From: Lanius collurio
Taxonomy: Eukaryota; Chordata; Aves; Passeriformes; Laniidae
Length of the DNA stretch: 64,000 nucleotides
Assembly: GCA_020086605.1 (NCBI GenBank)
Contig: JACBWW010000004.1
Location: 27,288,906 to 27,352,905 of the forward strand
Direction: 5' to 3'
Shown here: positions 39,038-51,200 of the stretch, in pieces
Layout: each line of letters begins with the position of its first letter
How positions within the stretch are numbered: position 1 is the stretch's first letter
Notes under the pieces: model-generated
Databases searched by the model: none
Seen by the model: only the letters and a program-made list of their open reading frames with translations
Told to the model about the DNA's origin: nothing
Program-made: the position numbers and the translations under genes

Positions 39038-39613
39038 CTATTCTGAAGGGTTGTTAAGAGTCTCACCTCCTTTGGTTTGCAGTGGTATGCTGAGAATGTC
39101 AGCCTCTGTGGATGGCTCATTGTTCATGCTGATGCAATATAATGGTTCCCCCAAGAAAGAAGGTTTCTTCAATCTTTTTGTGTTGAGTGCTCTTGACATA
39201 AAGTAACCTTCAGTAATACTCTTATCTTCCATCTTCTGTAAAACTTCTAGGTCATCAGGTTCCTCTGTTTGGGCCAGTGAATCCTTTGATAAGTGACTAC
39301 CAGCCAATGCTTTGCTGATGTAGTAGCCAGGGATTTTGCTCTCTGCATTAACACATAACCTTTTGTCTTCGAGTCCAGCCTTTTCCTGAGCCATTAACAC
39401 CCCTACAATATGGTCTTCAACTAACATTTTGGAAAGACTAGATGTGGAGTGAAGAGTGGAGTCTTGACTTGTGTAACAAGGGGGACTTAATCCAAAAGAA
39501 AGAGATTCCTGAGACTGTGGCATGGTAACGTTACTTATTGTTCTCTGAGGCTGCATACATTCTTCCAGAAGGGTCTTAAGCTGCTCTTCAGAGAGGCTCA
39601 TTTGTTCTTCAGT
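39038..39613 (-). CDS. FSIP1: Fibrous sheath interacting protein 1, terminal coding exon
   Basis: This is the 3'-terminal coding exon, 191 codons plus TAG, read from 39,613 down to 39,038. The start is set by an acceptor (TTTTATTTTCAG before ACTGAAG), entering in phase 0, so the ATG at 39,601 is internal, not the start of the protein. Family landmarks in order: LSEEQLKTLLEEC, then GYYISKAL, GYFMSRAL, and RLKKPSFLGEPLY near the end, all matching the C-terminal part of mammalian FSIP1. FSIP1 is a coiled-coil protein associated with the sperm fibrous sheath (AKAP4 partner) and cilia. The rest of the gene lies upstream on the - strand, largely beyond the right edge. Tail-to-tail order with THBS1 matches mammals. 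Confidence 0.93.
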   Translation of the reverse strand, partial: TEEQMSLSEEQLKTLLEECMQPQRTISNVTMPQSQESLSFGLSPPCYTSQDSTLHSTSSLSKMLVEDHIVGVLMAQEKAGLEDKRLCVNAESKIPGYYISKALAGSHLSKDSLAQTEEPDDLEVLQKMEDKSITEGYFMSRALNTKRLKKPSFLGEPLYCISMNNEPSTEADILSIPLQTKGGETLNNPSE

Positions 39614-42600
39614 CTGAAAATAAAAAGGCGAGAATTTCTTCTGTCAAGATATAATTAATGAAAAGCAGCACCATAAAACAGCTTGAGAGATACACTAGCA
39701 GAATCTTTAAACAAATATCAGTGTTTTTCAATTCAAACTGAATTTAAATATGCATTTCCATAATTACAAATGTTATGCAGCATCCTCACTAGGTTCTAGA
39801 TGGATTCTGTGATGAAAGTTAGGATAGAAGTCTGATGTCCACAAGGCACTGAGAGGCCTTTGATTTTTCATAGTCTTCCATGAGATCTGACTGGTTTTTT
39901 AATGACCAGAGCATGTACTTTTTCATATATCTTGGTTTGTTTTGAATACATACAGACACACACATACACACACTTCAAGATTTTAGCTATCGAAAGCAAA
40001 ATAGCACGTTGCTAAAAGAATCTTGGGGCAATGCAACTGGGGTCAGAAATGGTTTTGGACAGCACCAACCCACAAAGATTGTCACATACTGTCTGAAATA
40101 CTCCCAGCCTCTCACAGCAGAAATACCACATAGTGCCATTTCCCAACCATGTGACACAAAGCACATCAGTTACCTACCACAACAAGCATGACCCATGGCT
40201 TGCGACAGAAGAAAGTTCCATCCTCTGTAGGACAGTTTTAGTGCTTCCTTCAAGCTGTCACTGCTTGCATAGTTCAAAGACATATCTTTTTAGTTAATTT
40301 CTTATTCAGAGAGAAGCACACTCCCATGATTTTTATCACATGGGTCTTCTTTACTGGAAATTTCTTAAAATTTGTTATTAAAGATAATGACTTATATTAG
40401 CTGGTTATGGTGAAGAATAGCACAGGATATGTTGCCTAAAGAGATTATTAAAGGGGCATACTTCCAGCTTTTACAATCTTTAATGCTCCTATAAACAGAG
40501 AAGTACAATATTCCCTGACAATTTAAAATAATGATAAGTACAAGACTATTTTTAGAAATGTATAATACATTTTCCCATTAAATAGGAGCTGTAGAAGATA
40601 CCGTAATATATATTAAAAATGTTGGAAACACTATGCAACATTTAAGAGAAAAAAAAACCTTGAAAAAATCAAAATGTGTTTTATCCAGCCACCAAGACAT
40701 AAAGGATCAGCTGGCACACTAATGAACTCTTAGGCTATAGTGATTTATGTAAAACAAAAATTTTATTCATTTTGTAATTACTTCTACAGAGAATTTACAT
40801 TGTGCTAGAGGATGGAGCTACTTTCATTTCAGAGGAGACATCAACATCAGAGGTTTAGCTGATTTTTTTTCCCTGAAGGTCTCTGATCCAACTATTAGAG
40901 TCATATTATCCTATCTGATATACATGACATGGCTTGGCTACAGCAAAAGTACCACAGGGTGTATAGATTACACCTGAAAACTGATTATTCTTCTTCATCA
41001 ATGGGGACAGTTTTCAGTCAGGAAGGAAAGAGTAATTCTTTGAAAAACCCATGGCTATTAAAAAATACAAGATGACACTACAAAGTGAAAAAGAATGACA
41101 TTTTAGGTTACCTTCATCACCATTCTGCACTCACATATTCAAACATTAATAATAGCTAATAATCACTGCTACAGACTGAATACTGCACAGTTCAGGCACT
41201 AACTGATGTGGATAAACTCAGCTCTGTAAAGTTATTTAAACCAGCAGTCTTTTCCTGCAGATATCAATTTCCTTCCCAAAGATACTCCAAGTTTCCTTCT
41301 TACATATAGAACAGAAGGCAACTGCATTAAAGAAATCAAGATGTTAAGGGCCTTTAAACGTGGAAAAAAAAAAAGGTGGGGAGAGGTAGAAAAAGAGCAT
41401 CGACAGACTATCATTATGGGTAGAGATCTTAATTTAGATGAATACAGAATCAGGTAATTATATTGAGACTCATCTAATCTTGTAATCAATCAATGTATTT
41501 TTGATAATATAACTGAAATCAAACCACAAGCATAAGCACTTACACAGATAACACACAAAATATTATGACGTCTTCAAACTTTACTCATGCTTCTAAATTT
41601 TAATACTAGTGCAGAAAGAACTCACTGATGAAAAATAACTCAGACAGGGAAAAACAATTAGCATCAAAACACTATGATGAATCAAACATGAAACATGAAA
41701 TTTTTCAAATTTTCACTTTTAATCTCATCTACTAGCCCATACTGAAGTCCTCCCATTTCTTGAGAAAGTATTTTAATTTGCAGGACAACATTTGTTTCCA
41801 AGTAGTGATTATCAGAATGGACTCACTGTAAGAAACACAATGCATTCACACAGGAAGAGCACAACATAAGAGACCACTACTGGTAGCACAGCTGCATCGA
41901 GAGTATATCCACAGAGCAGATTATGCTACATAAATAGAACTATACTTGTAACACAGAAGATTCTCACATCTGGAAACCCACATGGATTACCACATGGTTT
42001 TGAATGTGTGGTCCTATACTAATATATTTCAAAGCTCTTGGACAAGATCATTTGGAGCTAATTTTTTGTTAATGACAGGGCAATTCACTCACTGCAGAAA
42101 GGAATTATGTATACGGAGCAAATGAATGATCAGTATAAGAGTAACATTGTGAGGAAGATTATCTTGTTCAGCCTTTCTTTGGTCCTTTCATTTCCCCCAT
42201 CCTCACCCCATTTTTCTGCAGTCCATTTTCTTTCAACCATTTTTTTTTTCTTCTTTTTTTTTCTTTCAGGAAAATCATATGGTTTGTATTCATAGATCAC
42301 CTTGATTATTACCAGAGCGGTAAGTGGGAAGATTTAGAGCCTAAGACATATGGAGGGCAATGAGTATAACAACTACAGAGTTAAAAAGTTTGGGAACTAG
42401 TGGGCTTGTTTTTCTCCAGAGTGGCAGGCCTGCAGCCAAAGCAGACAGAGTAAAACATTCCTTTGTTCCTTCTTTTTCCTTTCTCTCTTTCTCCCTTTGG
42501 ATTTTTTTTTTAAGACATGCATGTGAAGATAAGGACAGTATTTAATAAACCTCTCCAAAAATTACATTTTAGAATAATAAAGGTGCACTGTCATTTTCTT

Positions 42601-44265
42601 TTACCAAACTCAAGAGATGACTATAGGCTTCAGGAAAAATACACAGTGGAGGAGAAGATAAATAGCCATCAGTCATCCACTCAGCAGCCAGGAATTTACC
42701 TTGAAATGAAAGCAGAAATGCTGCTGTTGAAATCAGGAAACAGACTTTAAGGAAACACCGTAGGGAAAGTCATCTCACAGCAAAAAAGGCTGTGCATTTG
42801 CAACCAAATGAGCATTTGAACTCATGGAATTGCATAATACAACAACTGTATTAGGAGTCTGCAGAGTATATATTTGCACACAGCAGAAGCAATCCGGTCA
42901 CAACTAACTGTAATATTTCAGAGTCATGACACTTGGAATCAGTAACACAGTCTTAGGGAGAGATTGGATTCCATATCTCCCAAGCTTTCACTGCCCTCAT
43001 TGTAAATAATTTACAACTCCTACACAGGATAAATACTTCAGGATATTTCTTTAAAACTACAAGGACATAAAACTAATGTAATTCAAAATGCAGAAACAGC
43101 CCACTAGACAAGGGAAAATGAGGTATCAGGTCTGGTTCCCATTAAAAACTAGAAAACCTTTTAATTGTTCTGGCTAATTTTTAATAGGACACTGAGTCCT
43201 ATTCATTTCCTAGGCTTTTTTACCATTAATGATCCAAAAAGCTAATTCCTAGCCAGGAGTTTAGGAGCCTGCTAATGACCTTTACTGTTTATGTGTGGTT
43301 AGCTTTTCACACACTTGTGGCCCTCCTCTGACTGAAGATTTCTTATTCCTTGCTGAATTCCTCCGTGACAGGAGTCTATAGAGAAAACCTTACTGCATGT
43401 GGTAGGAATGCAAACTTGTAGTTTGCTGTGGACAGCCCTGCTGTGACTGCAAGTTTTCAAGTTCAGATCTTTATGCTTTATTTCTATGTCTACACAATAA
43501 CAAAAACAGACTAACACTGAAAGCCCTTATCAGATTTTACCATGGGGAGAAAGCTAACATGTCAGGATTATTTCTAATTATAGTAAATAATCATAAAATG
43601 GCACACAGTAAATGAGCAAGCACTACAAAGTCTGGATATTTAAGGACTCATGTAGCTGGCACATCTATAAACATGGAAATTATTTCCCTAGTCTAAAGGT
43701 GCTGCAATCAATAGTTCTCATAATACTTTATTTGCTTGAAATAATTTACTTTGATTTTCTAATTTGCTGATATTTTTACTGGTGTGTGAGACTGCAACAG
43801 TCAATTCCAAGGTAACTGCTTTCTTTCTGATAAACTACTCCATTTTAAGAGAACACCGATCTACTGAGACAGTGTTCAGATTTTTTACAGATCAGCACAG
43901 GGAAATTTTGAAGTTTTAGTCATTTATTAACTTACTGACAATTTCTCAAACAGTTCTGTTCTGTTTTGAAAAGGCAATCCTTGCCTTCTGTCTCTACATT
44001 ACTTGACTCAACGTGCACCATCAACTCCAAGGTCTCACCTTTCTGCATCACACCCAAGCATCATTCACTTGGCTAACAGTACAGGCCAGTGCAACTGTGG
44101 AATATTATTAATATGCTGCATAAAAACCACACACATCATGTCATTGTGGAAGAGCTTCTTGCAATTGCTAGAAATGTTGAAAGCCTAAAGTTCTTTTGCA
44201 CCACAGAAGTCAGTTTGGTGTCCATAACTTGTAAACTGATTTAAATTAATGTAATATGTCCATTG
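39614..44265 (-). other. FSIP1: Presumed FSIP1 last intron, first part
   Basis: Begins with the acceptor of the FSIP1 terminal exon. AT-rich, no exon with FSIP1 conservation found. A CA-type simple sequence lies at 39,954-39,972 and a T-rich pyrimidine run near 42,238-42,267. Intron status is inferred from the missing upstream exons. Confidence 0.65.
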
Positions 44266-44824
44266 TGCATTAACCCCAGCAGACAACCAAGCACCACACA
44301 GCTGCTTGCCTACCCCCATCCTCCCACCCCAGCAGAAAAGGGTAAGAGGAAAGGAAGAGTAAAGGAAAGGAAGAGAAAAAGCAATAGAACTTTTGTATCA
44401 AGACAAAAATTGCCTGATAAGCAAAGAGAGGGAAAGATAACAAAACAAGCAATGCAAAGGCAATCACTTGGCATCTCCCATGGGTAGACCAACACCCAGC
44501 CAGTTCTGAGCAAAAAATTATTAACTTTGTAGAACCCTCCCTTTTCCCTTGTTATTACTATGCATAAGGTTATATTCATTGGCATGGAATATCTCTTTGG
44601 TTAGTTTGGGTCATCGGTCTCATATCCCAGCCTACTGTACATCCCCAGTCTAGCCACTGGGAGGGCAGAGTGAGAACCAGAGAAGGCCCTGATGCTGTGC
44701 AAATGCTGTTCAGCAATAGCTACGACACAGGTGAGTCATGAGCATTGTTTGGTCACAAACCCAAAACAGAGCACCCTATAGGCTGCTATCAAAAACATTA
44801 AAATCCCAGCCAAATCCAGTATAG
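44266..44824 (-). mobile_element. Avian ERVL-type solo LTR, antisense
   Basis: Reverse-complement order of the same LTR family as at 6,979-7,524: 'cagctgcttgcctaccccca' at the left, then 'ggcatggaatatctctttgg' and 'ttagtttgggtcatcggtct', then 'gaaggccctgatgctgtgca', and the degraded LTR start at the right. Length 559 bp against 546 bp for the other copy. No internal coding region follows, so it is a solo LTR. No target duplication was recognised. It sits in the probable FSIP1 intron, in the same transcriptional direction as FSIP1. Confidence 0.82.
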
Positions 44825-46462
44825 AGACCCACACATCCACTTTCACAAAGAAATTAAGTGTTCAGCATGTCATTTTACTGCTTCTAGTGGTTGCTGGTTT
44901 GTTTTACAAACACTACGTTAAGAGAAAAATAATGAATGTAAAAGAAAAAAAATCTTTCCTCCATAAGGCTGTTTCAGAAGAGTTCATTCAGAATGTCATA
45001 ACAGAAAATCTTAAAGGGTGTAGACCAGAACCATGCTCACAACTCATTGAGCACGGTTTTGGAGAGGCCAGTAACATGTATGGATTTGAGGGTGTTAAAA
45101 ATTGAGACAGAAAGCTGAATAATGGATTCAGAAATTAAGAGCTCCTTGTGCTACAATCATGATTCACCATCTGGTGGTTCCATACTTATGTCTAATGGGC
45201 TTGGGGACTTCTGTAGTGTTACAGGAAAGGCATAAATCTTCAAGAGTGAACACTCTCCTAAGCCATAGGAGAAAATCTCCTGCTTCTACTTCTTCCTCCT
45301 TCTGCTTTCTTTCTGTTAGTGAAATCTTCCCTTCTCTTATTTTCTTCCACTGTTTCTGTTTGTGCTAGGGTAGAATGAAAAGGTCTACTAGTCAACTTCT
45401 GGTAGCTGCTGCTGCTAAGAGCCAAAAGGCAGAAAGGACAGAAGTATCTTGGCAAGAAAACAGAAGCACCAGACAAAAAGAGGATGAGATTAGTGAGCAT
45501 CTGGTAACATCACTGTCTGAAAAGAAAATTCAACTTGTAACATTATGAGCCATCAAAATTTCAACATCAAAGTGATTATCAGCCTCATGGAATAATATAA
45601 AATCTCCACTAAAAAACCATTTTAACAATTTTAGAAGAGAAAATGAACTTCATTAGGAAATTGAAAATAAAAACCCTAAAATTTTTTCCCCTCTTTCTCT
45701 GACAAAGAGAAATTTTAATAGAAATCAAAAGAAGACATGAGTTTACACAGTTTTGATCTTATTTAGAGTAGCAAAGTAGGTGAAAACTGTGGAGATGAGA
45801 CATGATAATTACAGCAGTTTTTTAAAGGTAGCCTATAGGTTATACAGGTAAAAGCAATTAAATCAGTTTTGCCTCCAAGAACTTGTCATAAACATGCCTA
45901 TTTTAGTAAATACAAAGAGGCATAACACTTGTTTTAATTTTATCTTTCTCAAAAATATCAAGTAAATTGCTTGTGGTTTGAATGTGCAAATAAAGGAAAA
46001 CTGTTTCATCAGCCATGCCACACTGTAAACTTTAGGAAGTGAAAGCAACAGGTTACCAGAGGTAAGAGAAGTAGGGAAAAAAAGGAAGCCAGAAGATCTT
46101 TTGCAATTATTTACTTTTAATTTGACACCACAGACGCTAAGCTACATTGCTCGCAGCTGCGGCATTTACAATGAACTACACTAGGATATAATGAAGAGGT
46201 TTGTAAGTGGGATAGCTGTAAGTGGGAATTATTTCTTGGAAGTCTATGGAAATAATTCCATAACTTTTAAAGACCCAAAAAGCTTTATTTCTGAATTTCT
46301 GCTGCAAGTTGTACTTTTTACCCTTATTTTCAATTTTAACTTCCATTTCATGGTAGCTTTTGATCTACAGGTTGTAAAACATTTTCTAGGTGCTTACGTA
46401 TTACCAAGTTCTCACCCATGTGCACTAAAATCTAAATTTGTATGTCCTCAACAAGTTTTAAG

Positions 46463-46502
46463 AATTCTATTTCCTAAAGAATTTCCTTTAGGAAATAGAA
46501 TT
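46463..46502. repeat. Perfect 17-bp inverted repeat, 6-nt loop
   Basis: Left arm AATTCTATTTCCTAAAG (46,463-46,479) and right arm CTTTAGGAAATAGAATT (46,486-46,502) are exact reverse complements around AATTTC. A 17-bp perfect stem is far above chance at this spacing. It is shorter than a typical pre-microRNA. It could be a small hairpin RNA, a foldback transposon remnant, or a local template-switch product. Confidence 0.9.
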
Positions 46503-47913
46503 TGAAAATGTCACACAGGCTTAAGGCTTCTAACATTTCTATCAGGCATGTATTGTAATAAAAAATACGTATTTATCAAGTAACTGAAAATTACTTTGCA
46601 TCATCATTTTTCTCAACTGAGTATATATACAGCAGAGGAAGATTATGACTTTGAAGCTCCGTTTTCATTACCTGAACCAAATATGGTACTTGTAACCTTT
46701 AGGCCCTAAGCAGTATTGTATTCAACCTAAAGCATTAAAATATCACATATAACTCATTAAAATATTGCTATTATCATGATGGCTTTTTCTGTCATTTTAG
46801 GAGCTAATATAATGTAAGACTTATGCATCATGTTATATTGTACCATTTCCCCTAAGGTCCAAACACTGGTTATAATTGTATAGCATATTTGACTTTTGTA
46901 TATATTGTTTAATAAAAATTTACTTTCGGTACATTTCAACATTGTCCTGTTACTCAGTTTTACCCCAGCTTTCATCATTAGCATCAGGACACAAATTTCA
47001 AGTAAGCAGGAATTATCAAAGGAAGCAATTTTATTCAGTACCTTTAATGGAACAAAAGATAAGAACTACAATTCTAAATAAATATATATTAAATTATCCA
47101 ATTAAATGCGCATAGAGTATATTTTCCTGGGTAAGGCAAAATGTACTGACTTGATGTAAAGAGCCTCTATAACTGGATATCCTACTAGTCCCTAAACAGT
47201 AAGAGTTCAGTGCTCCTTAGAGAATGTAATTTCAAAGTTTAAGAATTTTAGAAGCTGCATAAATCATAATGTAAACACCCTTCATTTAAATACTAAAATA
47301 TGAGAAAAGTCTCTGATTTAAATCACTTTGAATTTGAAAATCTATCTACTCCAAGGTTGGCAACAGATGTTTTGCAAGCTCTTCAAACTTCAGATTAGTT
47401 CAAAATTAGCTCTTTTAATCTACTGTTTGTAGATAGAAAAAACATAAGCATTTTTCCCTATATGATCCATTGTAATTTTTTTCTCTCTGTTCTAAAATCT
47501 TTCTTAACAAATGGATATCTCCCTGTTTTTAGAGCACTTGATTTCATACAGTTTCAAGAGTTCTTATGATAGAAGCAAGCTGGCTTTAACTAAACACATT
47601 GATGGTGTGTGAAAATATAAGACACAAATTCCTGAACTGGTATTTACAATCCATTCTTCAGAATAAGACTCATTTTCTAGCCTCTACTGAAGAAGCAGAA
47701 CTTCTGCAATCTCAACTATTTAGCATTCAAAACCAGTTTCCTAAACATCCCATTTTGTGTTTTTAACTGTTTGTTATTAAGCATTTAACAGATTTCATTC
47801 CATAGAAATCTCTTCCTTGAATATTAAGTTGTGGCTTTAATTTTCAGCAAAGCCACTAGGGTAGACAAAAATGCCTTGATGTGGTTGCAGCTGTTTTCTG
47901 TTACAAAACCCCA

Positions 47914-47919
47914 TTTCTT

Positions 47920-47950
<31 letters not shown>

Positions 47951-47956
47951 CTTTTT
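47914..47956 (+). repeat. Pyrimidine (T-rich) tract
   Basis: A run of about 43 T residues broken by three C residues, ending 'ctttttgg'. Low-complexity sequence. It could be the poly(A) tail of an antisense retrocopy, but no retrocopy body is recognised next to it. Confidence 0.85.
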
Positions 47957-48089
47957 GGTCATATTGGCTTAATATTTTTTTCCAAGTGTATCGTGTAGCA
48001 TAAGGGGATCACCCCCTCATCCAGCAATTTTAAAACTGCAATAAAGTATCTAGAGAGTTTAGGAATGCTTACAGGTCTATAATCTACTG

Positions 48090-48257
48090 GAGGAACAGAA
48101 AATGTTCAAGAACAGAAGTGTTCAAGGCCACATTAGATGTGGCTCTGAGCAACCCGGTCTAGCGGAAAGCGTCCCTAGCCACAGCAGGGCAGCTGGAACT
48201 AGATGATGTTCAAATCCCTTCCAACCCCAGCCATTCTATCCTTCTATAATTCTATGA
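48090..48257 (+). mobile_element. CR1 LINE 3' end, sense
   Basis: Short 5'-truncated CR1. The + strand shows 'gaagtgttcaaggccacatt', 'tctgagcaacccggtctagc', 'ggaactagatgatgttcaaa', 'cccttccaaccccagccatt' and ends with the terminal repeat 'ctataattctatga'. This intact CR1 3' terminus is diagnostic of sauropsid genomes. Confidence 0.93.
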
Positions 48258-51200
48258 AAACAGAGAAGCCACAAACACATGATTTAGGTGACCTATGCAG
48301 TTAAGTGTACTTTAGTCTTACTAAATATGAAAAGGACTGGCCCAAGGAGGAGCAGGCCGTAAAGACTCATCTAAAGCAACTATAGACAGAAGCTTCAGAC
48401 TCAATTTTCTTATACTCTTTAGAGGTATCTTTTAAAGTGACTCTTAATTGGCCTTGTGTATTAATAGCAATGGGCACCTCTAAATATTTACTTTTTCTCA
48501 ATAACATATTAACCAATATGGTAAACCTGACCTGCAGTACATATTTTGAAGGCTTCTGATAGCAGAAGTATTACATGAAGGAAGGTCTGCTATATGTAGA
48601 ATAAGAAGATACAGAAACCCACAGGGGTCTCCAGTGAAGTAATACAGGTAGGGCACAATGTCAGTCATCCAAGTTAAGGTAAAGCAAAGTCTCTTTGATT
48701 AATGTGGTTTTCTAATAGAGTTTTTGACATCCTCTCTTTGTTTCACATTGAGACTACCTAAATCAAGAGCCTCAGACAAGTGCTAATGTCAGCTGTAGCT
48801 CCCCAAGCTCCTCACAGGCAGCAGAGAGACACCAGCACCCTGGATTGTAATTCAACCCAGCTAAAATTTAAAGACAGAACACTTAGAATTTTGCTTACTA
48901 ATTACTGTTTTGAAATTGAAGCCTTTCTGACAACACAATTAAAAGGATACTCAAACAAAAGAGAATAAATGGGAAGAAGCAGAAATCAGTATTAGAAAAG
49001 AAATTCAGCAAGTAACAGAACAAGCTATAAAATATACTACTTTTCAGAAACTTATTGTGAAGAAATATATTGAAATATGGCATTGCAAAGACATGTAGCT
49101 TTAAATAACAAGACCCATAATGTATCACACAAGTTTAGTACGTCATCATCTTGCTCCAGCATGTACAGTATTGCCATGTATTGGCAAATGCAAGAACTCA
49201 AACTCTGAGAGACAGCATACCACTCCAAAAATATCAGGTCTAGTACAGTTGAAGCTATAATTTTTTCTTGTTTTGATATTTTAATTGTTACAGTTTTAAT
49301 GAAAGGCTTCGGTTTTAATAGGAGCAAAAATTCTAGTGCAATTATGGCACTGCTAAAATCTAAAGCATTAACAGTACCAAAAATGACACAATTTATGGGA
49401 ATAAGAAAAAGAAGTTGTCAATATCTGTAGTTTTGTGAGTTGTAAATATGAAATCCTACCTCACAGTCTCAGGACTATTGAGTCTCTTAAAAAAAAAATC
49501 AACTTCCCATTTACTGCTTCTGAAATGCTTCTGACCTTTTCAATTCACGGCATGGATAATTACACTTATAAAGGAAGACGCCATCTAAAATCTATGAAAC
49601 TGTCATTGTCTTTAAGGGAAAGATCCCTGTACATAAGTATAGATAAATCAGTCAGGGTATGGACAGCTCTCTGTCTCTGCTTGTTAGAGGCCAGAAAAAG
49701 GAAATTCTTTATCAGATCTATTTGGTGGGGCCTGTTGCCACAAGGCAAGTGCAAAGCTTCTACAGGGAATGTGAGGTTGTAGCTGTGTTTGTCAATGTGG
49801 GCATATATTTTATGAAGCACTGAAATAACATTTTTTTAAAAGAAAGAGAAAAATATGAAACTTTTTCTTTACTGAAGAATGGAAGGGTATTTTGAAATGA
49901 GGTAACTGCATCTGGCTCTTGTATTTCCATTCAAAAGGAAAACCCAAAAGCCTTTAGGAAGAATGTGATGAACAATATTGCCCCGAGCAAAACATTTTAT
50001 GTGGAGTTTCAAGCCTTCCTGCACCCGTTCTTGATTTTGGGTAGGGGGCAGGGTACAAAACCTTTCAATAAATACAGGAGTAGGAGTTAAAGCTTGAAAC
50101 ATTCAAATATATATTACCACAAAATTCTCATTTACCACATAACAATAACAGTAAAATGCTGAGACTAAGATAATACAAGTGCTAATCTTGATGTCTGGCA
50201 GCTGTTTTTACAAAGACACAAAAAAGCACAAAATCATAACATTATTCCATTTTTTTTCTAACTACAGAAAGCACTGGTCAGAAAGCCTAGTTGTTAAAGT
50301 AAACTTCAGTTTTGATTGTTTATTAAAACAAACATTTTCCTCAGACTTGTCTAACAAAGTAAACACGCTACAGTACTAATGACTTCATTCCTGCTGGCAT
50401 GATAAATTTCACATATTACTATAACCAAAACCCATGTATTTTATGTCTTTGCCAAACTAGAAACAGCATAAACATTTTAAGAACAGGTAAGAGAGAAAAC
50501 CTCTCTATTTTTCTTCTGAGGCAATAAGGGAAAACCTCAGCTACTTCTTTTTAGTCACTTTATAAGAGTTTTCAATTCCCTAGGTATTAGCAATACAAAC
50601 CACATTCAGCATCTTCGGTTGTTTTCTTCCACATGTCCTGTAGCAAGAGCAACTAAAAAAGTACATGCATTCAAAGTGTTGCAGTCCCTTATTGTTATTA
50701 TCCTGGTTCATGTAACCAGAAGCACAGATATCTGCACACAGCTAAAAAGCAAGAAAGCCTTTACTCAGTTTAGAGAGACAGTAAGTTGATCTGACTGTGG
50801 AAGCTATAGACCAAAGGGAACACAACGCTTTGCTGTAGTACACTTTTCATTCTCTCTACTTATTTATTTCCTGGTAAATCCATGCCTGATAGATAAGAGA
50901 TGGCTGCATGTTTGTAACTAGAAGCAACAATGGCATTCAACGGGTCACACAACCACACTGGGCAGGTTCCTTTACTTCTTCCTCATCACCAAGGAGCATG
51001 CCACAAGCCAAGTGACTGATGTACAGGAATTTAGATAGCCCAAACAGCATATACTCAGCATAAGCATGCCACTTTTCCTGTGCCAGGGACAGAAAACAAT
51101 TACACTCATGTAGAAGGCTTTATAGTAAAAAGACTCATGGTTTAAAAAATGATGTCTTGATGATAGGAGACTCTTTTAGTGTGTTTGAATTTTTCAACCA

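Larger units (their letters stand above)
44825..48089. other. Presumed FSIP1 intron, no gene seen
   Basis: AT-rich. It contains the perfect inverted repeat at 46,463-46,502 and a pyrimidine tract at 47,914-47,956, both listed separately. No coding exon was supportable. Confidence 0.55.
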
